From NCBI RefSeq assembly GCF_000165425.1, contig NW_001799066.1, positions 826,601 to 890,600 on the forward strand: 64,000 nucleotides of DNA. Direction: 5' to 3'. The DNA comes from Paramecium tetraurelia (taxonomy: Eukaryota; Ciliophora; Oligohymenophorea; Peniculida; Parameciidae). This document shows positions 26,196 through 37,828 of this stretch, piece by piece. The notes beneath the pieces were generated by a model. That model was not told the DNA's origin, made no database searches, and saw nothing but the letters and a program-made list of their open reading frames with translations. A program made the position numbers and the translations under genes. How positions within the stretch are numbered: position 1 is the stretch's first letter; each line of letters starts with the position of its first letter.

Positions 26196-26889
26196 ATGAA
26201 TACATCCTCAAAACCATTTATTATCAGACACATACAGTAGAACTATTTGGTTTCAGCTGATTCCTCTTCATTCGACGCAAATATAGAGAAAAGAGCACAA
26301 TTTGTGCAAGGAGCAAACACTTTTATTGCAGTACCAATTCAATTGAAAATTAGGTCATGTTGAGTTATGACAGCATATAGCATGGATTCTAATTTTTCCA
26401 ATATTATGATAAGTGCTTGTCTTACGCTTACATGATAGGGGCATTGCTAATAGGGAATATATTTTGGATTTTGTGTTCAATTTTTGGGTTTTATTCGATT
26501 GATGCAAAGAATTCAAAGAAAATTCAAAGGTATGAAGTATGTGGGACTAGGGATATTATTGGACATTATTGTCAGTTTTGATCACTAGAATTCTGGTCTA
26601 TGGCTATATGGCATATTAAATGAATTAGTATCGCTTGTACCCAGAATCTGAAAAAGTGATAAGTGACATTGTGTGTGAATCGCTTAATCAAACGGGATTG
26701 ATTATTATACAAATCACAATAGAATCAGTAGTTTTGTTGATCATGATCTTTTTCTCGCATTCCATTCGACGATACATAACATGTAAATTTGAAATATATT
26801 ACTAGCGTGGTAATTCAACGAAAAGTCAAAGAATTGGGATGGAGTTTGAATTAATATCAACTTATATAAATCATAATGTTTTAGATTGA
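26196..26889 (+). CDS. Multi-pass membrane protein, apparent frame break
   Basis: Starts MNTSSKPFIIRHIQ. A 23-nt intron follows ANTFIA. Hydrophobic helices are visible at YMIGALLIGNIFWILCSIF, YYWTLLSVLITRILVYGYM and LIIIQITIESVVLLIMIFF, with a charged C-tail ending HNVLD. About 215 residues. Around 26531-26540 the frame changes by one base without splice signals, consistent with one missing base. The 3' end overlaps the convergent neighbour by 19 bp. I recognise no family; a tetraspanin-like topology is possible but the diagnostic Cys motifs are absent. Confidence 0.55.
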
Positions 26890-29683
26890 TCATATTTTAA
26901 TTTCTCTTATTCAAATATTTCGTAGTTTTGCAATTAGATCAAATTATATTTGTCCAAAGTCTTGGTTACATCTTTCATCAGAATTTGACTCTGTCTCGAA
27001 TATTATTCCTAATACAGTAAGATCTACTCATGTTCCTATTGTTGTATTAAGAGATTAGCCCATCTAATCAATTCATTCAATTTCAATTGTGATTTCTGTT
27101 TCATATTCACCATGTTTGGACAATCATAGTAATACACAATCATTTCATCACTGACTACAATGTCGTGGATAATGTCAGGCTGATTGATCAATGTCTGCAA
27201 ATAGGACTCTAGAACATCACCTTCATATTTCTTCATTCTGATGAGTTCATAGCAAAAGTTCCAAATGAAAATTTAAGATCTCTTCCCATATATTTGACAT
27301 AATTTAATCAAACTAAGGTAATACTCCTGCAATTATTATTGAATATAAGCAATCAACTCTTACAATGCATACAAATTGAAGAAGGAATCATGAGATCCAT
27401 GATGATCTTTCTAACACTTTTATTTGATCTGATTTATTAGTTTCATCTAAGATTCAATATAAAAGTAATGACTCAATGTAATCTAATATTCAATATCTAC
27501 AGGAATATGTTTTAAATTCTTGAACTATTGACTTCCACAAATGAGACTCTACATCAAATGTCTATAGGCTTTCAATAATTATTAAATCTCTTCCAATTAT
27601 TATTATCCAAAGTTTTATGCCACAATATAATGCTAATAGTAACATATCAATGTCTAAATGATTCTCAATAGAAATATGTTATCCTTCTCATTACTTAGTA
27701 TCTTTTTGAATAGCTGATTCAGCCATATTGCAAATTCACCTGTCTTAAAATTAATACTTGGTTTTATAATGTCCAAATTCATAGATATAGTTTAACTGTA
27801 CAAAAAGTTAACAATCTAAATGATCCGAATACAAAATTAATGATCATTCCATTATTAGTTTTCAAATAATTCTAAATTCTTATTAAATATATTTACAAGT
27901 GATCATTAACAATTGAGGACTGTATGTTACCTTTTTCCCTATTAATTTAGATATATTCTCATCTTATTGAATTAAATCTTTTGTGATGATAGCCAAGAAA
28001 GATGCAATAAATAAATGAAATCCTCTCCACAATAATTCATTTGATAATTCAGATGTGTTCAATATTGAGCTTTTAAGTATATTATTAAAAACGTATGTAA
28101 TCAATTACCTAATAAAATAGTTAGGAGTTCTGGGATCTTTGAATCCATCAATATCTTCATTCTTCTATTTGAGATGTTCTAACTCAGCTAATTTAAGCCA
28201 TTAAAATAGCATATCAATTTTGCCATTTTGGAATTAGTTCATAAACACTGTTGATATTAGTTTTAAACTTGTATCGTAAATCTTTAATTAAAGAAAATAA
28301 GTACTGATTTTTGTAATGAATTTTGACTCTCATCAGTTTCTAGTAAATCCTCATCTTAAAGACCCATTAAGAATTTTGGAAATGTACTTAAGAAGTGTTT
28401 ATTGGATAACAAAAATAATTAATTTTCTTTGTTATTTCTCATTAATGTGTACAAGGTAGTTATCAATTATTGTTTCATCATGACAGGACAGAGGTACAAA
28501 TAGTTTAGAGTTAATTCCATAACATCATGATTCTTGAATGTTAGTTTTTCATCAAACATTTGATATTCAGTTATTTTGATTGTAATAGGAATGTTCAAAA
28601 GCCATTCCAATATTGCACAAATGAGTGGTTCAGAATGTAAATTCTCAATAAACTTCGTATTTTTAGAGGATGGTATCATACTCAAAATAAGTTTTTATAT
28701 AATCTATTTAACATATTGATGATACCGAAGGGTTCTTGTTCGTGATCACTTGAAATAATTTAATGCAGTAGACTTGAAGTACTTAAGATGTTGTCGAATT
28801 ATATAATAGGACGATAAAACTGATGGCCTCAAAGTTTTAGAATACTTTCTGAATTACGTCTGCATTAACTAAGGGTAATTGATTCTAAGTATAAGTATAC
28901 TAGTTTTACTAGGAGAATGATTAACAAGGTTTGAACTTAACAGTAATTGTGATCCTTGGTACAATAGGAGAGTAATTGATGAACTGAGATTCCAAATAGT
29001 TATTCTAGATCGGTGAGGTTGTTTCCTGTGGATTATTTTAAATCATTAATCATTTGATTGAAGATGTCGTTGATGAACAATCCAAATTGATCTATTTTAG
29101 TTTGAGTTTCTTGAGTTATGGTTTATTATGGGTTTTCTTTATTATTGTGTTATTCACAACAAATCATATCATCAATTTCGGTTGTTTTAAGCTGTGATTA
29201 TTGTCGACAATATTACCATGTATTTGACTATCTCCAATATTCCAAAACTCTTAAGTAATTCCCTGTACTTTCTATCGTAAATGGTTTTCAAAATGGTGAA
29301 ATATTCAACTACCACTTTTTTATCTTCGAATTCATAGACAATCAGTGGCCATATAAAATCTAATAAAATCTATGCTCAATACATTAATAATTACATCTTC
29401 TTTCAAGGTTTCGTTAACTTTGGTGTAGATTACGAATAGTTAAGAGATGAAATCAAATGTTATCAAACTTATAGGCATTTTGATTTCACTCCATCTCTTA
29501 AAAAAACAATCATTCTTAGCTTCAGTCTATATTTATTTTTCGCTTAGAATTTGCGCCAAATGTTACAACTAAATCAACATTTCAGATGTCGTGAATGTCG
29601 ACACTATATTTCTATAACATCTTACCCTTTTTGTGAAAGAGTCTAATGAATTCATCCAGTGTTTTGAATTCAATTTGATCCAT
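26871..29683 (-). CDS. Large helical protein of unknown function
   Basis: About 900 residues from MDQIEFKTLDEFIRLF. An ATG further upstream at 29790 leads into a separate short frame that I do not join to it. Introns of 22 nt and 25 nt lie near the 5' end. The chain alternates amphipathic helices (LITFDFISQLFVIYTKV, VVEYFTILKTIYDRKYREL, FINDIFNQMINDL), which suggests a HEAT/ARM-type solenoid such as a nuclear transport receptor, but no diagnostic motif was found. The C-terminus (RQSQILMKDVTKTLDKYN) is a charged helix. I did not verify every intron in the middle. Confidence 0.55.
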
Positions 29684-29863
29684 AAAATAATTAATATATA
29701 TAACCATAAAGACATACCAAAACTTTGTATAAGAAATATAATAAACTCATAATATGATCCAAAAGAGCACCGAATTCTTATCTCTAACATTCTAAGTAAA
29801 TACTAAAAGTTAGATTAATTTAACTAAAATTTATAATAGGTTATTTAATTGTAACTGTTCTAG

Positions 29864-32463
29864 ATGATAGTCAGAAGAGATCGCATTCATCATCAAGGTA
29901 AAACCAATCGAGATTTCAAGTAATCTGTATCATTTCATTCAAGGATGTTAGATTCATTCAAAAATACTTCAATTAATCAAATTAATTCTTAAGATGGAGA
30001 TAGAATTGCTTCATTATCTGTTCCCAAAAATAAGAAGTTTTCAGAAATCTTAGACCAGAAGTCTAAAAGAATTGTACAATGCAAAGATCCTGTTGAGGAA
30101 ACAAAAAATTCAGCTAAAAAATTTAACCAACATCATTTAATTGGCTATCCGAGGTATTCAGACCTTGTAAAATTAGATCCTCCAATTTGGAAGAGAAGGA
30201 ATTGATGAAAAGAGTGTTTTGTGGTGATTCTAATACACTTTTCTTTGATGAGGAACACAGGTAAAGTTAAGAAAGTCCGGTTCATACAAAATGTATTATT
30301 CTGTACTTATCAATTAGATGAGTAGAAGGAGAAATTAGCATAGTAGAAGAGAGAGGAGAACACTACAGGAATTCAGGAAACATAGTTAGTCGGTTTAGAA
30401 AATAAGAATACACTCGAAGGCAAGGTAGACCTAGAAAAAGTCAGAGATATCAGAAGAGCCATTAGAAGAAGATATGCAAATAGAAAAAACTTTTAAAAGA
30501 TCTTCAATTTGTGGGATGAAGATTCCAATGGTGCTGTTAGCGTTAAAAATCTATACAACATGATCTAAAGATTAGGAATCAACATAAATATTGATGAGGC
30601 AAGAGTCTTATTAGCAAGTGCAGACATGGATGGGTCAAGTGATTTAGGATTAGATGAATTTCTAGATCTCATTTTCAATGATAAGGATGCTCTTAATGTA
30701 AATTTAAAGGCATTGCCAGCATTAACTGAAGATGAAAAGGATTCTTTGGTAAAAAATCAGGAAACCATAGATTTCCTAAGAAAAGATGCTTTATAAGCTA
30801 GAGATAGAAGACACCAGAATCAAGTCAATCTCATTCTAAAAAACAGAGTATTTATACCCTCTATAATTTAAGTTATAATAATTGGGACAACAACTCACCA
30901 TGTAAGATGAATTACAAAAGGGATACATAAGTTTTGGCAGATTTGAAAGAGTAATTAAGAAATTAGAGATAGATCCCAGTGTACTATCTGATCAAGATCT
31001 CAAAATCTTATATGACAATTTCAAAAATCAAGATGACACATTTGATTATAAAAAGTTCTTGAATCATCTTAAATCATTCTAATTGTAAGAGGAAGTTTAC
31101 AACGACCCATATTCAAACAAGAATCAGGAACCAGTTGATAAGAAATAGTTATTATTAAAAAGCATGAAATATTAAGAGGATCAACTTATTACTTTATTCG
31201 ACATAACAAGAGTAGATGCTCATTCCTTGGAGAAGATGAAAACAAAGACAAAGAATCTTATGAATAAGATTTAAAGATATTTACCTTCACATACAAAATT
31301 TGAGGAATTTCTTAAAAGTAAAATCTAAGGAAATAATGTAAATGTAAAAGAATTTTCTCATGCGATCATACAATTTTTGGAAAGTGTGAATGAAAAATAC
31401 TAAAAATTCGATCTTGAAAGCATGCTCAGCGTCTTGTAATTTAGCTAATATGAAACTTAAAGATCTGATGAAATTGTTAGGATATTGTTTAAGTAAATGC
31501 TAGATCCATTTAATTTAGTGAAACTGACTAGGAATTTTATGACAGAGCTCAATTGAGATAAAAAGGACCAGCACCTCCTGAGAAAGTATCCAAGGTAGAT
31601 TAACTATTATAGGCAATAGAAAATAAACAATAAGATATTGAAAAATAAATCTGTATGAATTAATAAATATGTCTATAGAATTTTACAATTAGGATGCTGG
31701 AATGACTTGGTACTTACCGAACTAATCAAAGGAATTGTCAGATGTGTTGATGAAGGTTGAAAACTCACTTTTCAACAGAAGTGAAAGAGCGTATAAGTTA
31801 TTTAAAGATTTCGATAAAGATAAAGATGGTTATATTTCTTAGTAGGATATGAAATAGAAATTAGAAGAAATGAATATACTTAATGGATAGGAAATTGGAA
31901 TATTGATTAATTATGTTGATCCATCTAATAAAGGATATGCTACTTTTACTGAATTTCATGATAGACTTAGGGCAGGAATGACGATAGTTGATAATGCTGG
32001 AAATCAGTTAATTTAAATTAATAGTTAACCTGGTAAGACTTTTCAAAATGCAGCCAAAACTTTCTTACCTGAATTGTCAAGATTGACTGAAGAATTCAAA
32101 AAACCTTTCAGGCCTCAGACCAATCATACAGATATACGACCTTCGACAAGATTCGGAGCAACTCCTGTTTACAAAAACACATTCGTAAATTTTGTTCCTC
32201 CGAAGACATCTCCTATGTTCATGACCTAAGGGGAACGATTTTCGAAAAACAGGGAATAATTTATATAAGATGAGAGAATTCACAATAACCAAAAATATGA
32301 AAATAAACTGAATAGAATACGATAATACCATCAATCTTTGGATCAAAGAATTCAATCTGCTCTGGAGTAAAGGGATTAGAAGGATGCAAACAATTTAAAA
32401 TCGAAATAAATGGCTTAATGGACTTATGAACATAAAGCGCATCTTAAAAATGATTATTTATGA
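29864..32463 (+). CDS. EF-hand protein, probably ciliary or cytoskeletal
   Basis: About 825 residues from MIVRRDRIHHQG, assembled over at least five introns (including 30848-30872 with an AAG acceptor and 26-nt introns near 31488 and 31651). EF-hands are seen as WDEDSNGAVSV with SADMDGSSDLGLDEF near residue 230-300, and again as FDKDKDGYISQQDM and VDPSNKGYATFTEF near 600-650. Some loops lack the ideal position-12 Glu. A basic tail with RPSTRFGATPVYKNTF precedes a helix. Calcium sensing is inferred. Ignoring the intron near 31651 would split this into two genes, the second starting MSIEFYNQDAG. Confidence 0.75.
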
Positions 32464-32481
32464 TTAAAAATATAATTATAA

Positions 32482-33078
32482 ATGGGATCAGCTTGTGCTA
32501 AATTTGTATGTTAGGATACTATAGATTCTGAACTTATGTCTTTAGAATCCAAAATGAGAACATTAAATGAAATGAGTAAAAGTACCAAATTATCATCCCT
32601 TAAGTTGAGTATAACATACACTCATCTCACAAATTAAAGAAATTCTGAATCAGAAATAAGAGATCTGGATCACCCTATTAACAAAATCAACAAAAGTAAA
32701 GGAAGAATGAAAAGTTTTAATTTTCAAGAAGATCATCAACGATAATTTTGTCTATCCAAAGTTTCTCGTGTCAATGACAGTCCAGTGACTGTGAAAAGTG
32801 AGACCCGAAGAATCAAAAAGAAACATAATCCTTAGAGAGAACTTATTTAGATTTAAAATCTAGATTTATCATTTTATATTCAGAGAATAAGTTACTAATT
32901 AGAGAATAATGAAGAGCAATCTTAAAGAAGCATACTCAAATCTCCATTAAATAAAAGCTTTAATTCTCTCTCTGAATAGAAAAAAGTACATTTCGCTTAA
33001 GGCACAAATTTTAGATCCAATAAGTCATCCCCTTCCAAAAGAACAAAACTCAATCACTTGAGGAGAAGTTTAATTTGA
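32482..33078 (+). CDS. N-myristoylated PP1-docking protein, paralogue A
   Basis: An intronless 198-residue frame. The N-terminus MGSACAKF has Gly2 plus Cys5, a classic N-myristoylation and palmitoylation context, so membrane anchoring is likely. The C-terminal third carries SILK (residues 150-153) and, 15 residues later, KKVHFA (167-172). SILK and RVxF are established docking motifs for protein phosphatase 1, with SILK lying N-terminal to RVxF as here. The rest is basic, Ser-rich and probably disordered. The gene lies 19 bp after the EF-hand gene and is followed by a paralogue on the same strand. A PP1-targeting role is inferred from motifs only. Confidence 0.7.
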
Positions 33079-33136
33079 ATGCATTCTAAGTTTGTATTAG
33101 CATTATTTATATTATATTTTACTAAAAATTCTTAAA

Positions 33137-33853
33137 ATGGGATCATGTTAGATCTAAAGCTTAGAAACAGATACTATTTCCTTGAAAGCCTCTTCTTCAA
33201 ATCGCATTTATACCAAATTAACCAATAATGGTAATCAAATTGTGTAATCTCAAAATGTGGACAACAAACTTGAATTAGATCAAAAAGTTGAAGATGAAGA
33301 AATCTTGTTAACTGTACAAACTAGAATCATTAAAGACAAGAGATTCTATAATTTTCAAGAAGAAGAGTCTCTAAGAAAAATATCCAATAAAGATGATATT
33401 GAATCTCTCAAAAGAGGCTCAAAACAAAAACGAAGATTATTTAGGACTAGTATTACACATAGTCATTTTGATGAAATTAAACAAAACTCCCCAGGCCTCA
33501 ATTAATCTTTATAAGTAGAAAGAGATGATGATGCCAAATCAGTGAAAAGCATATTAAAAAAAAATAGCAAAATAAAAGATAGTGTAAGTGGTTCCCCTGA
33601 AACAAGATCTGTTCGTTTTGCAAGAGGCACTATCTTTAGAACCAAAAGTCAACGTTCGCTTTGTCATTCGAAAAATAAAAAACATACTCGACCTGATCGA
33701 AAACTGAATGAATCAATATACTCGTAAGAGCATAGAAGTCCTAACTGGAAAAGACATAGAGAATAAGAAACAGTGTAAATTATTAAAATTCCAGGTCTGT
33801 TTTAGATGAATCAAAATATAGGAGTTAATACTAAACTATTCCCTTATTATTGA
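33137..33853 (+). CDS. N-myristoylated PP1-docking protein, paralogue B
   Basis: An intronless 238-residue frame starting MGSCQIQSLE (Gly2 and Cys4, again a dual lipidation context). It shares with the upstream gene the block SILK (138-141), RSVRFA (157-162), then GTIFR and a basic tail with SQRSLCHSK, against GTNFR and SPSKRTKL in paralogue A. The N-terminal halves differ and this copy is 40 residues longer. RSVRF fits the RVxF consensus. The 59-bp spacing and same orientation indicate local duplication. The family is unknown to me. Confidence 0.7.
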
Positions 33854-35144
33854 GAAATCTTAATCTTATCTCAATATTAACAACTATTAATGAGTGTCAA
33901 TTTTAATATTTTTCAAAATACATTGATTCATTTTTTTTTAGACTATTTCAAAAGAAGGTGAAATTTCTTCAAATAAAATATCTATTCTAATTCATAGTTA
34001 TTAAAAATTTTAAATAATTCTGTTGTAAGCTAGGTAATTCTAGTTAATTCTCTTTTACTAAGTTATATATATGAATAAATTTTATAGAACAAATTATATG
34101 AAATCTACATTTTTTTTTATAATCTGGAATATTGGATTTTTGATTTGTGTTTAATTTCATATTTTTTATAAGTGATTTTGAGTTTTAATTTTTCCTTAAA
34201 TTTATGGAATTGATCAAAGTTAATCAAAATTTAAGGCTAAACTCCACAATATGAAGTAGAAAATGGTAAAATTACCATAGAAAACTAAATAAATCAATTT
34301 ATATCTAAAAGTCTGAAGAAATTTCCTTTATTATAAGTTTATAGAATAAATTTTGAAATCAGATTTTATAAAATGATAGTGTGATCTATTCCTATTTTAC
34401 TAACGATTTCTAATTTAAATTCCGAAAGCCGATTATCTTTAAATATTAAAATAAAATATATTTTTTTATTCATTTTAATTATATATTTTATTTAATTAGC
34501 TTTAATTAAAGTGAGTATTTAAATATATTATGAAAAATTCTAATAAATAAGTAACTATTTACTTAAGGAAATATAATGCTAATTTATATATGAAGAAGAA
34601 AACCTCATCAAAACTCTATTCTATATTATATTGATATTATGCTTACTAAAAATTCAATCGGATTTGAATAATTATTTAAAACTTACATATTATAAGTAAG
34701 ATAACTTAAAATAAGAACAAAATTATTTCCATAGACAATCTATATTAAAGATAAAACCTATTATTTTATAAAATTTATTAATCAGATAGTTTGAATATCA
34801 TGACTTTAAGATTAAAAATATTTATCAAAAATACATTTTATTTCAACACCAAATATAAGGTTTTATATTTATTTCTAATTAATGTTGTTATCTTATACCT
34901 ATTCTTCATTCTATTTTTATGATATTTAATTCTTTACAAACTAAATCATGTTATTAAAGATTCAGTGAAATGAAAAAACCAAAATGACATATTAAATAAG
35001 TTCTAAATAGGGAGTTTAAAAGATTCATTTAATAGATAAATTGAAAAATGATTTAACATGGACAATAAAAAAACAAAAAAATTAAAAACAACTCATTAAG
35101 TTTGTTTCTTTAAGCTTAATAATAAATAAATGAGAAATAATTAA
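33854..35144. other. 1.3-kb gene-free A+T-rich region
   Basis: The longest stretch without a supportable gene. It contains runs of eight or nine T near 33936 and 34111, long AT-alternating segments, and only short frames in the ciliate code. I see no RNA gene, repeat or mobile-element feature. It could hold a regulatory region, an unannotated non-coding RNA or decayed sequence. Confidence 0.45.
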
Positions 35145-35544
35145 ATGAGAATTGAGATTTCATTGCCAAAATAAGATATCTTTAGCTTACCATAAAGTCG
35201 GAAACAGGAATAGAAAACTCTACAAAGAAGGTTTTATAGGCCTTACAGAAATAAAAGTGTATTTCCAGAATTGAATAGCACGAATGCATTGTATTTGAGC
35301 AAAACTAGTCAGAAATTTAAATTATCACGCAAAGAATGGTAAGACGAGTTACAAACATGTCTCTAGAGTTAATCAGTAAAATGAGTCAAAAATATACTAG
35401 ATTCGTGGGGTTCCTAATAGAAGCAAGGTTTCTTTGTATAGCAGTAAATCGGCACAGAATTTTTGTTTATCGAGCTAATTGTTTAGAAGACCTTTGCCAG
35501 ATTTAAAACCTTTATTGGAAATATCAGCTTAAAAATTATTATGA
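35145..35544 (+). CDS. Small basic protein
   Basis: About 124 residues beginning MRIEISLPKQDIF. A 25-nt intron (35376-35400) is needed. The chain is rich in Arg, Ser, Lys and Gln (RRFYRPYRNKSVFPEL, SKTSQKFKLSRKEWQDEL, NRSKVSLYSSKSAQNF), with no membrane segment and no recognised domain. It stands alone between the gene-poor region and the next minus-strand gene. The splice junction and frame are consistent, but function cannot be assigned. Confidence 0.55.
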
Positions 35545-35841
35545 TAAAATATATTTATACTGATAAAGATTATTTGATAAATAAGATGATCTTATATATA
35601 TATATTGACTATCTCTGAATAATATAATATGAACTAAAGAATAAGTTATGCAACTTACCGATTACAATTGAAGAAATGAATAGATTTAGATGTCAAATAA
35701 TGAAGAAAATTCTCTTCCAAATACATCATATTCATTTGATATCCTTTGATATTGATTTATTATGATGATTATTTGAAGTAGATTAACAATTTTGTTAATA
35801 TAGCAATTGATAAATGCATTAGGTTTTCAAAATATGTAATA

Positions 35842-36843
35842 TCATTTAGGATCTGATAAATCTTGAATGTTGTCTTTTAAAATTGATTTGGCCTATTAAA
35901 TTTAAAGCAAAGCAAAGTTTCTATTCGATTTAACTATACTAATACCTATCTGAAGTGACTTCATCCATATCAGACTTAAGCTTTTCTAAAGCCATTTTTG
36001 TAATTGATAAAGTATTTTATTGTTCTTTTATAGAATTTAGGATTTCTTCTTGTTAAATGAGTGTTTCAGGTATCATACTAAAATAATTGATTCTTAAATC
36101 ATACCTGCCTATGGATTGTCTAATTTCTGTGTGCAATTTAACATTTAATTCATTATTTTATTCATCTACTTCTAATCCTTCCTTTAGAGTGTCTTTCAAA
36201 TCCTAGAATAGAACTAAGATTTTATCTGCTTATTCCATATCTAAATGAGCAGTCACTTAAGCCAAAATGCTTATATGTTGATCTTCACTAATCTATTTTA
36301 ACTTCTCCATAATATCACTGTCATCTTTAATGGTCTGTTTCTCCTAAACTTATGATATTAACTCATCAATGGCTTCGATTAAAGTGTATTGCTCTCCGAT
36401 TTTTTAAATGTATGCTTCGTGATTGGCACTAAATAAAACATCAATTTATTGGGCTTCTTCATTCAAAGTCTCCTATTTTTAAATTAAATATGCATTTTAT
36501 TCCTCCAATTATTTTAATTCATCTTCTAATTATAAGATTGTTCCTTCTAATCTAGCTTACTCAACTTAATATAATTATTGTTGTGAGAACTCATCTTTTT
36601 CCAAATGTCCAACCAATTCTGCAAAATGGTCATCCAGATCTTGAATAGTTGCTCCATTTAAAACTTTGGACTTTAATTAAGTAAATAATGATTTGCTGAA
36701 TTGATTCGATTGATTCTCAATATATTATTTTATCATACATAATGTTCAAACACTTTCGCAAATTTACTCAAATTAACTGGTTTTTAATTGTTTTCTGATG
36801 ATGCTTAAATCAATTAAATTACACCCAAGAGTATTAGAATCAT
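35842..36843 (-). CDS. Secreted coiled-coil protein, trichocyst-matrix-like
   Basis: About 308 residues. MILILLGVIQLIQASS is a clear signal peptide. The mature part is almost entirely amphipathic helix with heptads (LEGTILQLEDELKQLEEQ, LNEEAQQIDVLF, QVTAHLDMEQADKIL), acidic, low in aromatic residues and with no second membrane segment. Signal peptide plus acidic coiled-coil is the architecture of Paramecium trichocyst matrix proteins stored in extrusomes, so this is a candidate family member. Introns: 36716-36738 (GAG acceptor), a 27-nt one near 36070 and a 25-nt one near 35925. I did not see a clear dibasic or propeptide cleavage signature, so the call is tentative. Confidence 0.5.
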
Positions 36844-37000
36844 TAGAAAATTCGTTTTATAATAATAAAATAATACATTTAATTATTTGATGTTTACCTC
36901 AATAAACAGAATTATTTATTTGAACTACTCCACAAAGACTCAAACACTAGATCAAATATATATTTAGATAATTATTTAACTGATTCTCTCTTATTATAAA

Positions 37001-37828
37001 TCATTACACCTTGTAAGACACTCTTAAAAACTTTCCTTTCTTCTATATCTTCACAATATTCACTTTAATCAACTCCTTAACATGATTCACATGAGTACCT
37101 CCACATGGACATCCATCATCGTATTTACACAACTTAATATATCTTACATTCTAAGCCCCCTTGAAATAATGTGGTACTTCTCCCCCCAACCTCTGACTCA
37201 ATTGTTCTTCATTCAAGAATTCCACTTGTTTACTATCGTTCTCTTCAGTCTCATTCAATAATTAGTCGCAAGTTTATTATATGGATACTTATATATCTTC
37301 AGGTTTTCCTTCTAATGTTCCTGTGTATTCAACATATGCTCCATCAGGAAAATGATAACCCTTGGCTCCAGTCCACTTTAAGCCAAGTTTCTTTACTACC
37401 ATATCTATGAAGTGACCAGCTGAATGAAGTCTTGCATAGTTTCTTCTTTGCTATTCATTCACAATCTAAATGACAGCTTGATTTTATTATTTTGCTTCAA
37501 TAAGAAGATCAAATAGTTATTGTTAATGTTGTAAATTCAATAGGACTTGCTATTTTGCCTTGTCATTTTAGAGAGACATTACATTGATTAAACTTAATAT
37601 ATAACATATTCTATACTTATCATTTATCTTAATCTAACCTTCATCGTCTGGTTAACCACCTCCTTGAGGATGGAAAATATTCTCCTTCAGAAGTAATTGT
37701 ATGACATTAACATTTTATTTTTTGGCATCGTTGATGAGTACATTCTGAACATCAAGGATAGCGCTTGGATATTAAGTTAAGTATGAATCTTCTAAATATT
37801 TCTATATCTGAATTTAAGCCTATTCCAT
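37001..37828 (-). CDS. Alanyl-tRNA editing protein (AlaX type)
   Basis: A freestanding hydrolase that removes Ser or Gly wrongly attached to tRNA-Ala. HPQGGGQPDDEG is the conserved N-terminal loop. HSAGHFIDMVVKKLG gives the HxxxH zinc ligands and CPCGGTHVNHVKEL the CxxxH ligands. GYHFPDGAYVEY lies between them. About 267 residues, matching the larger AlaX forms without an alanyl-tRNA synthetase core. One 24-nt intron with an AAG acceptor (37593-37616) is needed. Zinc ligands are intact, so activity is expected. Confidence 0.9.

Noticed and set aside
29569-29790. Hydrophobic minus-strand frame MLEIRIRCSFGS as the start of the large helical gene
   Set aside because: No intron joins it to the coding frame that begins MDQIEFKTL at 29683, and its second half runs out of frame with the conserved-looking continuation.
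31669-32463. Separate EF-hand gene starting MSIEFYNQDAG
   Set aside because: A 26-nt intron ending just before the AATTTTAC sequence joins the upstream frame to this one in phase, so it is the 3' half of the EF-hand gene.
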